The notes: generated by a model not told the origin, from the sequence alone. A stretch of 64,000 bases of DNA from an uncultured bacterium (GCA_948684385.1 CAPQCU010000006.1:26416-90415); one strand, 5' to 3'; shown: positions 1 through 8,608, counted from the first letter of the stretch. Made by a program: numbers and translations.

Positions 1-2
1 TT

Positions 3-560
3 GTAGAGGTTTCAATATTATTTGTCATTTTTTTAATTGTGGCTTTTCTTGTTATACCTTTGTCTCTGGATGATACAATACAGGCGAAGAATACTTCCAG
101 ATGGCGCAGGGTGCAATCTGATTTTTCTAATGTTTTTTACTCTATCAATACTCTGAAAGATGCAGAAGATTTTGATTTTGAAGGAACATTTAATAACGTA
201 ATGTCCAATGAAATAAAAAGTGATATCGAACCTTACAAAATCACTTTTATGAATGGAACTTATCCGAATGTGACATACCGCTTTAATGATTTTAAACTGA
301 CCCAGGGAAATTCTGTTCTTGCATATAAACTTTTTGATAATACACAAAGTGATTTGCGCGGAGTTTTTCTATATGATGTAAATGGTTCAGTCGGTCCGAA
401 TGTCTGGGGAAAAGATGTTTTCGGGTTTAATATTTTTTCTGACAGATTTGAACCATTTTGTAAGAATGATTCCGTCAGTGTACAAAAACAAGATTGCTCA
501 AAAGCAGGAACCGGCTTATGCTGTTCAAACTACTATTTAATAGGCGGGAGTTTTGATTAA
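3..560 (+). CDS. Type IV pilin-like protein, 5' end outside the window
   Basis: The reading frame is open to the window edge, so the start lies upstream; the GTG at 39 is internal. The first visible residues, VEVSILFVIFLIVAFLVIP, look like a mature type IV pilin/pseudopilin N terminus: a Glu at position +5 of an FTLVE-type motif followed by a hydrophobic helix that would anchor in the inner membrane and form the filament core. After the helix comes a soluble domain of about 150 residues with several Cys near the C terminus, including a CC pair. Such proteins are cut by prepilin peptidase and assembled into pili or secretion pseudopili. No pilus assembly gene is visible in the window. The leader peptide is missing, so the call rests on the helix and the Glu. 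The stop overlaps the next ATG by one base. Confidence 0.7.
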   Translation, partial: VEVSILFVIFLIVAFLVIPLSLDDTIQAKNTSRWRRVQSDFSNVFYSINTLKDAEDFDFEGTFNNVMSNEIKSDIEPYKITFMNGTYPNVTYRFNDFKLTQGNSVLAYKLFDNTQSDLRGVFLYDVNGSVGPNVWGKDVFGFNIFSDRFEPFCKNDSVSVQKQDCSKAGTGLCCSNYYLIGGSFD

Positions 561-1138
561 TGATTAAAAATGTATGTGTTTTTGCATCTTCTTCTAATAA
601 ATTGGGAGAAGAATATTATAAAGCAGCGTCAGAGCTCGGTCATTTACTTGGTAAAAACGGAATGAATATTGTATACGGCGGCAGCAGGCTCGGTGCAATG
701 TACGCTTGTGCTTCTGCGGTAAAGCTATCCGGCGGTGATATTATTGGAGTTATGCCTCAAAAAATTTATGATTTTGGTGTCGGAAATCCGGAAGATTGCG
801 CAGAGTTTTATCTTACAGAAGGGATGAGAGAGAGAAAAGCTAAAATGGATGAGCTTTCGGATGCCGTAATTGCTCTTGCAGGAGGGTTCGGAACGCTTGA
901 AGAAATTTCTGAGATGATTGTTCAAAAACAGCTGGGATATAATTCAAAGCCAATTATAATTCTTAATACCGGTGGTTTTTACAATAGCTTGCTGGGATTT
1001 TTTAATAACATTATTGATGAAAATTTTGCTGTAAGAAGTGCAGAGACATTGTATTATGTAGCATCATCTCCTCAGGAAGCGGTAAATTATTTGCAAAGCT
1101 ACTCTTCTAAAAATTACTCTTTGTCAGAAAAATATTAA
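560..1138 (+). CDS. LOG-family nucleotide 5'-monophosphate phosphoribohydrolase
   Basis: This is a 192-residue Rossmann-fold protein of the LOG (Lonely Guy, TIGR00730) family. Visible motifs are YGGSRLGAM (about 39-47), MRERK (89-93) and GGFGTLEEI (108-116). The last corresponds to the family's PGGxGTxxE motif, here with Ala in place of Pro. Known members release the free base from cytokinin riboside or other nucleoside 5'-monophosphates; the bacterial substrate is often unknown. The ATG shares its A with the stop codon of the pilin-like gene, and GGGAG at 546-550 is a suitable ribosome site, so the two are probably translated together. Its 3' end overlaps the convergent LuxR-type gene by four bases (TTAA). 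Confidence 0.85.
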   Translation: MIKNVCVFASSSNKLGEEYYKAASELGHLLGKNGMNIVYGGSRLGAMYACASAVKLSGGDIIGVMPQKIYDFGVGNPEDCAEFYLTEGMRERKAKMDELSDAVIALAGGFGTLEEISEMIVQKQLGYNSKPIIILNTGGFYNSLLGFFNNIIDENFAVRSAETLYYVASSPQEAVNYLQSYSSKNYSLSEKY

Positions 1139-1359
1139 GGCAGATGATTATATAAAATTGCGCATACCGCGGCTTGTACTTTATTATGTACATTAAGCTT
1201 ACGAAAAATACTTTCAATATGTGCTTTAACAGTATGTATTGAAACTACTAAAGTCTCAGCGATTTCAGGATTACTTTTCCCTTCAACTATAAGTGCCAAA
1301 ATCTCTTTTTCTCTTTGTGTTAATTCATTTGTTTCGTCCATATTTCTATAATAATACAT
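1135..1359 (-). CDS. LuxR/GerE-type HTH-only transcriptional regulator
   Basis: This protein of about 74 residues consists almost entirely of a LuxR C-terminal helix-turn-helix. LTQREKEILALIVEGKSNPE opens the domain, and IHTVKAHIESIFRKL contains the recognition helix and dimer helix. There is no receiver or ligand-binding domain, so it resembles stand-alone GerE-type regulators. The start is uncertain: the frame opens at a TTG at 1365, with ATGs at 1359 and 1341 and no clear Shine-Dalgarno; ATG 1359 was chosen. TTTGTAAC/CTTGTAAA words lie 40-60 bases upstream on the coding strand. Its targets cannot be read from the sequence. Confidence 0.8.
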   Translation of the reverse strand: MYYYRNMDETNELTQREKEILALIVEGKSNPEIAETLVVSIHTVKAHIESIFRKLNVHNKVQAAVCAILYNHLP

Positions 1360-1398
1360 TTTCAAAAAAAGTGGTTAATGTATTTTCCAATTTGAAAT

Positions 1399-1417
1399 TG
1401 TTACAAAACTTTACAAG
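1399..1417 (-). promoter_or_regulatory. Paired TTGTAA-type words, 10 bp apart
   Basis: Read on the minus strand this stretch is CTTGTAAAG followed by TTTTGTAACAA, with repeat starts ten bases apart. It lies just upstream of the LuxR-type gene. The same spacing recurs at 3789, 13492, 26381 and 58285. A protein-binding role is inferred. Confidence 0.4.
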
Positions 1418-1422
1418 GGTAA

Positions 1423-1518
1423 GGGGTAAATGTATTGGGTTAGATTTTGGATTACAAATTTAGCGTAGCGGTAGGGGTAAATGTAAACTGGATGGATTTG
1501 TGACTACAGATTTAGCGT
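1423..1518. repeat. Imperfect 51-bp tandem repeat, two copies
   Basis: Two copies begin at 1423 and 1474. Each starts GGGGTAAATGTA and ends near TTTAGCGT, with similar but diverged middles. They fill the gap between the LuxR-type gene and the end of upp. No open reading frame or terminator hairpin is seen here. The GGGGTAAAT word recurs elsewhere in the window, often in gaps. Confidence 0.7.
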
Positions 1519-1522
1519 TGAT

Positions 1523-2173
1523 TTAAGTATTAAAAATCCTATCTCCGGCATCGCCCATACCAGGGACGATGTAGCCGCGCTCATTTAAGCGTTCATCGAC
1601 TGCTGCAACTATTAATGTTATAGCAGGGAAGTTCTTAAATACGGCTTCAATACCCTGAGGAGCCGAAATCATGCAAATACAGCAAATATTTGTTTCAGGA
1701 ATTCCTTTTTCGACATAGAGTCTTATTGCTTCTATAAGTGAGTTTCCAGTTGCAAGCATCGGGTCAGTAATGTATACGTAATAGTTCTCCGGATTGCTGA
1801 CTGGCATTGGAACTTTGTTATAATACCATACCGGTTTGAGTGTTTTTTCATCACGGTACATTCCGATGTGTCTGATTGTTGCTTGAGGAAGAATATCTAC
1901 AGCTTCATCTGTAAAAATTAAGCCTGCTCTTAATATTGGAGAAATGATTATTGTAATATCAGGGTTAATGGTTTTGGTTTTGCATTTCGCAACTGGAGTT
2001 TCTATTTCAATATCTTTTTGCGGCAGGTTTTTTGTCGCTTCGTAAAGTAGAATTCTTGTAAGTTTTCTTGCTGCAAGTCTTACACCTTCAGTACTTGTAT
2101 TTTTGTTTCTCATTGTACATAAACTCTGATTTACAATCGGATTTGTAATAATTTTTAAATTATTTTGCTCCAT
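1523..2173 (-). CDS. upp: Uracil phosphoribosyltransferase
   Basis: Upp converts uracil and PRPP to UMP in pyrimidine salvage, in the cytosol. The 216-residue length fits the family (about 208). Visible signatures are the PRPP-binding loop DPMLATGNS (137-145) and the C-terminal uracil-binding GDAGDR (207-212). The ATG lies 14 bases inside the 3' end of the MCE gene, so the genes are probably co-transcribed and translationally coupled. It is the last gene of the rnpA-led minus-strand operon. No hairpin terminator is visible downstream, only the 1423-1518 repeat. Confidence 0.95.
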   Translation of the reverse strand: MEQNNLKIITNPIVNQSLCTMRNKNTSTEGVRLAARKLTRILLYEATKNLPQKDIEIETPVAKCKTKTINPDITIIISPILRAGLIFTDEAVDILPQATIRHIGMYRDEKTLKPVWYYNKVPMPVSNPENYYVYITDPMLATGNSLIEAIRLYVEKGIPETNICCICMISAPQGIEAVFKNFPAITLIVAAVDERLNERGYIVPGMGDAGDRIFNT

Positions 2174-2831
2174 TTGTGTTTTTCTCCCTGCTATTTTTAT
2201 ATTTTTTTAATTTTTCGTTTAAATCATTAGCTTTTTTAGTTGAATCATTAAGCATAGTATCAGCATATTTAATAAAATTGTTTACATCTTGCTGGTTTTC
2301 AACCGGAATTTCTTCAATAAATTTAATCTTTTCACCAAAAGAAGATGTTGTATAAATTATTGAAGCAAGTTTATCAAACATATCATTTAAAAGTCCGGCA
2401 GCATCGTGAAGTCTTTTAGGAGGATTGACTGTCAGAAGAGGAACATTCTTATCGATGTACGTATCTTTATCCGGAAGATAAAGTTCAAGCGACTTTGAAC
2501 CTGCCATTCCGCTGAATTCTACAGTTGCTACGGTGCCTTGCGGGAGAATAACTGTATCATCGGTAATAATGAATTTTATATAAACTTCTTCATTCGTAGG
2601 CTTAATTTTAGTGATATGACCGACTTCTATTCCCATCATTCTAACAGGTGAGCCTACAATTAACCCGTCAACATCGTTCATAAAAATTGTATAATCGTTA
2701 TCATTTTGCTGTTTTTTAACATACAGAACGGTTGAAATAGAGACTATAATAAGTATAATTACAAGCCAGACAAGTAATTCTATGCTATGAGTTATATAAA
2801 AAGTTTTTTTATCTTTTTTTATCCCCGTCAT
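2160..2831 (-). CDS. MCE/MlaD-family lipid-transport protein
   Basis: This is a 223-residue protein with a cytoplasmic start, one membrane helix (about 17-38) and an MCE domain (about 45-120) with the sequence GSPVRMMGIEVGHI typical of MlaD. A helical C-terminal part of about 100 residues follows. MCE proteins form hexameric rings that carry phospholipids across the periplasm; the cyanobacterial and plastid (TGD2) relatives have the same layout. Partner permease and ATPase genes (mlaE, mlaF) are not in the window. The gene overlaps upp by 14 bases and follows the 185-residue unknown after 41 bases. Family assignment is firm; the substrate is inferred. Confidence 0.85.
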   Translation of the reverse strand: MTGIKKDKKTFYITHSIELLVWLVIILIIVSISTVLYVKKQQNDNDYTIFMNDVDGLIVGSPVRMMGIEVGHITKIKPTNEEVYIKFIITDDTVILPQGTVATVEFSGMAGSKSLELYLPDKDTYIDKNVPLLTVNPPKRLHDAAGLLNDMFDKLASIIYTTSSFGEKIKFIEEIPVENQQDVNNFIKYADTMLNDSTKKANDLNEKLKKYKNSREKNTNGAK

Positions 2832-2872
2832 ATTAGATTTATTATATAAAAAAATTCGGGATTAAACAAGCT

Positions 2873-3430
2873 CTAGTTTGTGTTAACCTTTATTGCTCCC
2901 CAGGCGCGAATATAACCTTTTTCGTATCTTAAAAGATAGTATCCTCCTTCTTTTACATATTCAATTTCAGCTTCCATGTGTTCATACTCTTTTGGAGGTG
3001 TAGCCCCTGTCTTAGCGTATTTGGCATCGATTACTTTTTGAATTCTCTCTTTTCTTTTTCGTTCCCGGATAATCTGCCTTTCTTCTTTATCCAGCTTCTT
3101 GCTTTTTTCGTAATGCCGTTTAAGTTCTGTTTCATTTTCAGCAATCTTAAAAACAGGAATAACTGCAATTAAATCTTTTGATTCAATCAAATAAAGAAAT
3201 TCCCTGTCATCCGATAGCGCAAGCTGATAATAACCCGGTTTAATAAAATTTCCGTTATAGTCCGGAATATAATTTTGTATACTTAAAACCGGCTGCTCGT
3301 CGGTCGGAACAGAATATCTGTAAATCGGGTTTTGATGAACAGTTAAACCGGACGGCACTGCAGGATATGGTGCACAGGGTGCTAAATAGTCAATATCTCT
3401 AAGTGCAGGAGTAATTATTCCGTCTATCAT
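2873..3430 (-). CDS. Hypothetical protein in the rnpA operon
   Basis: I do not recognise this 185-residue protein. It has a Pro/Tyr-rich first third, a part that looks like small beta strands (about 70-95), a very charged Lys/Glu/Arg helix (about 105-140) and a Tyr-rich end (YYLLRYEKGYIRAWG). No signal peptide or membrane helix is evident. Its ATG overlaps the rnpA stop by four bases (ATGA), so it is translationally coupled to rnpA. The position between rnpA and an MCE gene gives no clear functional hint. It is called real because of the coupling and its coding character. Confidence 0.7.
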   Translation of the reverse strand: MIDGIITPALRDIDYLAPCAPYPAVPSGLTVHQNPIYRYSVPTDEQPVLSIQNYIPDYNGNFIKPGYYQLALSDDREFLYLIESKDLIAVIPVFKIAENETELKRHYEKSKKLDKEERQIIRERKRKERIQKVIDAKYAKTGATPPKEYEHMEAEIEYVKEGGYYLLRYEKGYIRAWGAIKVNTN

Positions 3431-3771
3431 AATTTCTCTGCCAGCTTGTTAATTATTGATTGGACATAATTAAAATCTTTGCCCAGAAGTTTTGCAGATG
3501 CAACAAAAATTACAGACATATATTTTGTCGAAGGTGTTTTTTCTTTTATAAGAAGTCTGTAACTCTCTCTCATAAGCCTTTTGATACGATTTCTTTTAAC
3601 AGCGCGTTTGTGAATTTTTTTGCTTACGACAAATCCGATTTTAGTCGGATAATCATTGTCTTTTGTTTTTCCGCAAAACATTGTTATTCCGCCTATATGA
3701 AACGTAGTTCCTGTCTTATATGTTGCTTTAAAAGCACTTCTTTTTTTTAGTCTGTAAGCTTCCGGTAACAT
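3427..3771 (-). CDS. rnpA: Ribonuclease P protein component
   Basis: RnpA binds the RNase P RNA and helps it mature the 5' ends of tRNAs. The 114-residue protein carries the family signature RNRIKRLMRES (60-70), preceded by FVVSKKIHKRAVK, and has a basic composition. In most bacteria rnpA lies directly behind rpmH (ribosomal protein L34). Here the upstream bases 3772-3872 do not encode an L34-like peptide, so rnpA is the first gene of its operon and shares that gap with a divergent gene. Assignment is firm. Confidence 0.93.
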   Translation of the reverse strand: MLPEAYRLKKRSAFKATYKTGTTFHIGGITMFCGKTKDNDYPTKIGFVVSKKIHKRAVKRNRIKRLMRESYRLLIKEKTPSTKYMSVIFVASAKLLGKDFNYVQSIINKLAEKL

Positions 3772-3788
3772 AATAAAATAATACAGCT

Positions 3789-3806
3789 TTTGTAAACCTT
3801 TGTAAA
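3789..3806 (+). promoter_or_regulatory. Paired TTTGTAAA words, 10 bp apart
   Basis: Two exact TTTGTAAA octamers sit at 3789-3796 and 3799-3806 in the divergent gap between rnpA and the gene at 3873. One helical turn of spacing suggests side-by-side protein binding. No biochemical identity can be given. Confidence 0.45.
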
Positions 3807-3872
3807 GTTTTTCTTAAAATAGCTAAAGTTTTAGAAAAATATGCCGTAATTCTTATTATAAGGAGTAATTCT

Positions 3873-4433
3873 ATGGCAGATGATTTTAAAGTAGAAAAAA
3901 ATACCGTTAATAACGCCCCACAACCTCAAAATAATGGTGAAAGGAAAGTTATAGAAGAGTCAGCATATAGAACTTATGCTCCGCGTGAAAAAGGTCCTAC
4001 TGCTGTCGGACGCGGTGGTGACCCGTTTTTTAGGCGTATAAATGCAACGAATGAGCAGCTTAAAGAGCTTATGGATGAAACTGCCACCATTCAAGACTGG
4101 GTTCAGAGGGAAACTTCTAATAATGTCGCATTAGCTTGTCTTGAGAATGATAACTTAAAAGAGATATACTTTGCAATTAAAGATGGTTTTGTATCAGCAG
4201 ATAAAACTTACGGAAAAATTTCGCTTATGGGTTTTAAAACTCCATCAGGTGTAGAAATCCCGAGACTGAAGGTTTTTGATGAAAACGGAGAAGTGCTTCA
4301 AGTGCTAACAGGGCCTCTTGCTATTGATGAGCTTAATAAAAGAGCGCTTGCTTACAACGAATTATCAAGTAATTATGAAGCTATTCCTGATGCGGCAGAG
4401 GAAACTCCAATTATAAATGAGCAAATTACATAG
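3873..4433 (+). CDS. Hypothetical protein, 186 aa
   Basis: Not recognised. The first 60 residues are polar and probably disordered, rich in Asn, Glu and Arg. The middle (about 65-150) looks like a compact alpha/beta domain (IQDWVQRETSNNVALACLE, then IYFAIKDGFVS and LKVFDENGEVLQVLTGP). The C terminus is acidic. There is no signal peptide or membrane helix. AAGGAG about six bases before the ATG fixes the start. The gene is divergent from rnpA and its 3' end overlaps the convergent STAND ATPase gene by eight bases. Lone transcription unit. Confidence 0.7.
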   Translation: MADDFKVEKNTVNNAPQPQNNGERKVIEESAYRTYAPREKGPTAVGRGGDPFFRRINATNEQLKELMDETATIQDWVQRETSNNVALACLENDNLKEIYFAIKDGFVSADKTYGKISLMGFKTPSGVEIPRLKVFDENGEVLQVLTGPLAIDELNKRALAYNELSSNYEAIPDAAEETPIINEQIT

Positions 4434-7368
4434 AATTTTTCTTTAGGATAATTCCGTTTAGTCTGCAAAAAGAAGTTAAGACTCCGAGTTCTTCTTTCAG
4501 CTTCTTTTGTAAATATATGTGTTCAGGTATAATGCTTACATTCTTAGCCAGCTGGAACATTTTAAGAGCTTGTTTTACGTATTCTCCGCGCAGTGAAGAT
4601 TTTGGCAAAGCCAGCTCCTGATACAATTTTGCGGATATTAAATAAGCTTTTACAAGGATTGATTCAAGATTAAATTGTTTGGCGATGAATATTGATTTTT
4701 CTATATAAACTTTTGCTGAGTCAAAATCCTGTTTTGCCATATAAATTTCACCGATTAGTTTGTTAAACATAGCAATAAAATAATAGTTATTAATATTCGG
4801 TCCCTGTGCTATATCAAGAGCTTTTGTAGCAATATCAAGAGCAAACTGTGTTCCGTTTGTTATTAAACGTATTTTTGCAATCAAGTACCAGGAAAGCAGC
4901 ACTCCTGTTGCAATTTTTTCTTTTGCAAAATAAGAAACCTGTTCTTCCAGTATTTCCAGAGCTTTTTGGTTTTCATTTTTGTCATACAGCATTTTTGCCA
5001 GCAAAGTCTTAAGAATATTTTTAGTAAAGCTGTCATTAGCGTTGTTTGCATAAGCTACAACATTGAATAGCTCTTCATACAAATTGTTATAATCTTTTTT
5101 CAGGAATTTATTAACTATATCAATGAAATTCCAACGTGAGATAATAAATGCATCCATAGAATCGAGTGAAAATTCTTTTAGCATATCATCAAGAATTCTT
5201 TCGGAAGTATGAAGCTCTCCTTTTACAGTTTTAGCCAGAGCAAGTGCAAGAAAAGCGCGGCATTTAAATACAGGATTTGTGTTTTGATTTTTTTCTAAGA
5301 TGTCAAAAATAAGCTGTATTGTATCAAATGACCGGTTATCTCCCTGAAATATTAAAGCTTCCGCTAAATCAAAATATACTTCTATCCAGGTTTCAAAAAG
5401 TTCTGAAATACTAATTAAAGCATTATTTTTACCTTTAGTCAGATAACGTTCTAAGACCGGCATTATTTCATTATCAACAAGGTTAATTACCTGTCCGCAG
5501 TTGCCGAGTTTTAGTAGTGGACGTACCTGTCTTGTTTTTACAAGTGTTTTTTCAAGCTCCATCTCATCAGGCAGCTTGTTTAGAACGCTGTCTGCGCATT
5601 CAATTGCACCCCAGTAGTTTCCGTTTTTCATTGAAGCTGAAGCAAGATATCCTAAAAGCTCGATATGTTCGTATTCTTCATTATCTTCAAGCATCATTAC
5701 AGCGTTTTGAAGATATTCAAACGCAGCATTATGGTCAATCGGCTCCAGAAGTTTACCTACACGTGTATAAATATTTTTCTTTATTTTCAAGAAATTAATA
5801 GTATTCTTGTTTTCAATCAGTCTTAAAGCTTGTTTTTGAGAAATAATATACAAGCTTATGTCACCAATATAAGAAGCTTGTTTCATCAAAGCTGTCCAAA
5901 TTTCAAAAGCTTCGTTCTCTTTATTTAGTTTTTGTACGATATAACCTATTAAAGCAAGCGATGACTGTTTGTACATATTTAAATAATCGTATAAGATATT
6001 AAGTATTTCTATAAACGAGTCATCATTCTTGACAATGGAAACAATAATTTTCCATATATTAATGCTCTTAAATTCAAATGATAAATTATTAATTTGATTT
6101 ATAAATCCATTTTGAACCAGAAATTCAATCAAGTGTTCAAATTCCTGAGAAGAATTATTATCAAAGTGTTCCAGCATTGCCGGATAAAATTTATTTCCTA
6201 AAACAGACATAGCTGAGAGCATTCTAAAAGCAGATTTATTTTCTTGTTTTAAAATTTCAAGTCTGGTTTCGATAATATTTTCTAAGGATGTATAAGTAAC
6301 CTGTTTAATACCATTTCTTAAAGCATCTTTATAAAGCATTATCATCTGTTCAATAACAGCAGGATTCCCGGCAGAAACCTTGTAAGCCAGATTTGCAAAA
6401 TCTTCTCCGACGTTAATTTCCGGATGCTGATGAATTATTACATCAACCTGATTCCGCGTAAACGGAGCTATTGTTAAATCTGCATAGTTTCCAGCTGTTA
6501 GTTTTGGCGATGTAATATGTCCCATGCCGGGTTTTTCCACAGATGAAATTATGATAAACTTACAGCGTTGAAGAATGTAGTCGTCTTGAAGAAGTTCTTT
6601 TAATAAATCAAAGGACATTCCGTCTATGTTTTCGAAATTATCTATAATAAAGACGGCTTTCATTTTTTCTACAATTGTCTGTATTACTTTTTTCAGTATT
6701 ACAAACATTTTTGCTTTGTTGTAGTAAATGTTTTCATACTTATCGAAATTTTCCGGGTACAAGAAATTTAATAAGTCTAAAATCTCAGGGTTAGTCAAAG
6801 TCGGAAAGTCCTGCTTAAAGAATTTGAGTGAATTTTTCTTTAACTGTAAAGTATCGGGACAGAAATTGTTGATGTTAAAAAAGGTCAATAACAAGTCTTG
6901 AAAATAACCGCATGGAGAAAGCTGCGTTACCTGTGTACAAGTGCCTAAAAGCCAGATAAGCTTTGCATTTTTTAAATCATTTATGGCATATCTTAATACA
7001 AGATTTTTACCGATTCCGCTTTCGCCGCTTATTGTAATTACAGATGAGTCAGCATCTTTAATTGCTTCAAGAAGTTTAGTTTTTACTTTTTGCTGAGAAT
7101 TTTTTGAAGCGTTGTACTCAGGTTTCGGTATTATTTTAGGCTGAACAAATTCGATACCGCATTTTCTGCAAGCTTTAGCATTAGGAAGGTTTGCAGCTCC
7201 GCATTCGCTGCAAATCTTAATCAAGACTTTATGACATCCGGAACATTCTGTCGAAGTGATAGAGTTTATAGTCCCGCAATCTTTACACACAGATGCAACT
7301 TTACTTCCGCAATAACTGCATTTTAGTGAATTGTCTTCAATTTCCTTTTTACATTTGGGACATTGCAT
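4426..7368 (-). CDS. Zinc-ribbon STAND-type ATPase with helical-repeat tail
   Basis: This 980-residue cytosolic protein starts with three CxxC...CxxC zinc ribbons (about 3-20, 28-45, 53-70). A P-loop ATPase domain follows with Walker A GESGIGKN (115-122) and Walker B AVFIIDNFE (238-246). The rest, about 350-960, is alpha-helical and TPR-like. This layout matches STAND/AAA_16 signal-transduction ATPases, which act as nucleotide-controlled switches, often with protein or regulator partners. No catalytic output domain such as a cyclase or kinase is fused. It is the last gene of a tight minus-strand cluster, starting 12 bases after the acidic HTH-like gene. No strong Shine-Dalgarno was seen, only AGGG at long spacing. 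Specific function unknown. Confidence 0.75.
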   Translation of the reverse strand: MQCPKCKKEIEDNSLKCSYCGSKVASVCKDCGTINSITSTECSGCHKVLIKICSECGAANLPNAKACRKCGIEFVQPKIIPKPEYNASKNSQQKVKTKLLEAIKDADSSVITISGESGIGKNLVLRYAINDLKNAKLIWLLGTCTQVTQLSPCGYFQDLLLTFFNINNFCPDTLQLKKNSLKFFKQDFPTLTNPEILDLLNFLYPENFDKYENIYYNKAKMFVILKKVIQTIVEKMKAVFIIDNFENIDGMSFDLLKELLQDDYILQRCKFIIISSVEKPGMGHITSPKLTAGNYADLTIAPFTRNQVDVIIHQHPEINVGEDFANLAYKVSAGNPAVIEQMIMLYKDALRNGIKQVTYTSLENIIETRLEILKQENKSAFRMLSAMSVLGNKFYPAMLEHFDNNSSQEFEHLIEFLVQNGFINQINNLSFEFKSINIWKIIVSIVKNDDSFIEILNILYDYLNMYKQSSLALIGYIVQKLNKENEAFEIWTALMKQASYIGDISLYIISQKQALRLIENKNTINFLKIKKNIYTRVGKLLEPIDHNAAFEYLQNAVMMLEDNEEYEHIELLGYLASASMKNGNYWGAIECADSVLNKLPDEMELEKTLVKTRQVRPLLKLGNCGQVINLVDNEIMPVLERYLTKGKNNALISISELFETWIEVYFDLAEALIFQGDNRSFDTIQLIFDILEKNQNTNPVFKCRAFLALALAKTVKGELHTSERILDDMLKEFSLDSMDAFIISRWNFIDIVNKFLKKDYNNLYEELFNVVAYANNANDSFTKNILKTLLAKMLYDKNENQKALEILEEQVSYFAKEKIATGVLLSWYLIAKIRLITNGTQFALDIATKALDIAQGPNINNYYFIAMFNKLIGEIYMAKQDFDSAKVYIEKSIFIAKQFNLESILVKAYLISAKLYQELALPKSSLRGEYVKQALKMFQLAKNVSIIPEHIYLQKKLKEELGVLTSFCRLNGIILKKNSM

Positions 7369-7380
7369 TGACTCTAACCC

Positions 7381-8586
7381 TTATAAAACAGCAATAATTT
7401 CATTTAATGCTTCTATAACTTTATCTTCACTCATATCAAGTTGTGATGAAATTTCAGAGACAGACAGGCTGTCTTTGTATTTTAGATTGTAAATTTCTAT
7501 AATATTAAGCTCAGGATGTTTGCTGTCCAACTCCTGTAAATCTTTTGAAATTAACTCTAAATCTATACTTTCATCAGGTTCTGTATTTTCAGGTGTAAAC
7601 TCAAACTTAGAATAATCAGTAGATGTGAAGTTTATAACTTCTTCTTCTTCTTCTTCGTGCAAATCTAATTCTACAGCTTCTTCCTCTGGCAAACTATCAT
7701 CTTCAGGTTCTAAGTTGTCGAAATCTAAGCTATCAAGAGTGTTATCCTCAACCAATAATTCTTCCGGCTCTTCTGATAACTCAGTTATTTCTTCTTCAAG
7801 AATTTCAGGTTCATCAAGGGATGTTTCATCTAAAACTGTTTCAGTATCTGCTTCAGGCAATAAGTCTTCTTCAGGTAGTAAAATATCTTGAGGTTCTTCA
7901 ATTTCTAAATCTTCTGTAGTCTCTTCTTGTAAAGTTTCAGTCTCCTCAAACAGCTCTTCTTGAGGTTCAACTTCATCAACTGTAAGCTCTGACTCTATTT
8001 CTGTCTCTAAAGCGTTTTCTGACTCATCAACTGCAAGCTCAGGCTCATGTTCGACGATGTTATCAACTTCTTCAAAAGTAAGTTCAGGAGTCAGTTCTTC
8101 TTCGACTTCAAATTCGTCAAGATTTATTTCTTCAATAAAGCTTTCAGCCTCTTTTTCCGGAACAGGAGTTTCAATAAGGACTTCTTCCTTAACTTCTTCG
8201 ATGATTTCAGGCTCGACTGTCTCTATAACTTCAGGTTCGATAACCTTAACCTCTTCTTTTACAGTAGAGTTAATCATTTTATCTACTAAATTGTTATCAG
8301 CTTTTGCGTACGGTTTTTCTGTTTGTACAGGCTCACTTGTTATAACTCTATGATTTAGCTCAGAGTGAAAATTCATTCTTTTAGGAACTGTAATCATAGA
8401 TGTAGAAACAACTTTTGAAAGATAAGCGTTTAGAACTGCATCGTTGCTCACAGTGTTTAATATAACTTCTGAATGAGAATAGACATCCTCAATTATATCT
8501 TCTAAAATAGCTTCCAAGCCTGGAAACTTTTTGTGCGTTCTTATTAAATTTTCTATTATACCATAGTATTTATTTTCTTTTTCCAT
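7381..8586 (-). CDS. Acidic linker protein with sigma-region-4-like HTH end
   Basis: The 401-residue protein has three parts. A folded N-terminal helical region spans about 1-90. An extremely Glu/Asp-rich, low-complexity segment spans about 110-345. A helical C-terminal end (about 355-401) includes LKYKDSLSVSEISSQLDMSE and VIEALNEI. The last part resembles the helix-turn-helix of sigma-70 region 4 (a LxYxxxLsxxEIAxxLgxSxxxV pattern). A DNA- or polymerase-binding role is inferred. There is no signal peptide or membrane helix. The gene lies 22 bases after the acidic membrane protein gene and 12 bases before the STAND ATPase gene, so the three are probably one operon. The acidic stretch creates Ser-rich antisense open frames that are not genes. 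Confidence 0.65.
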   Translation of the reverse strand: MEKENKYYGIIENLIRTHKKFPGLEAILEDIIEDVYSHSEVILNTVSNDAVLNAYLSKVVSTSMITVPKRMNFHSELNHRVITSEPVQTEKPYAKADNNLVDKMINSTVKEEVKVIEPEVIETVEPEIIEEVKEEVLIETPVPEKEAESFIEEINLDEFEVEEELTPELTFEEVDNIVEHEPELAVDESENALETEIESELTVDEVEPQEELFEETETLQEETTEDLEIEEPQDILLPEEDLLPEADTETVLDETSLDEPEILEEEITELSEEPEELLVEDNTLDSLDFDNLEPEDDSLPEEEAVELDLHEEEEEEVINFTSTDYSKFEFTPENTEPDESIDLELISKDLQELDSKHPELNIIEIYNLKYKDSLSVSEISSQLDMSEDKVIEALNEIIAVL

Positions 8587-8608
8587 AAATAAATCTCATC
8601 TTCCAGTT

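Noticed and set aside
3772..3872. rpmH expected upstream of rnpA
   Set aside because: Translated in all frames by eye, the gap shows no short basic L34-like peptide.
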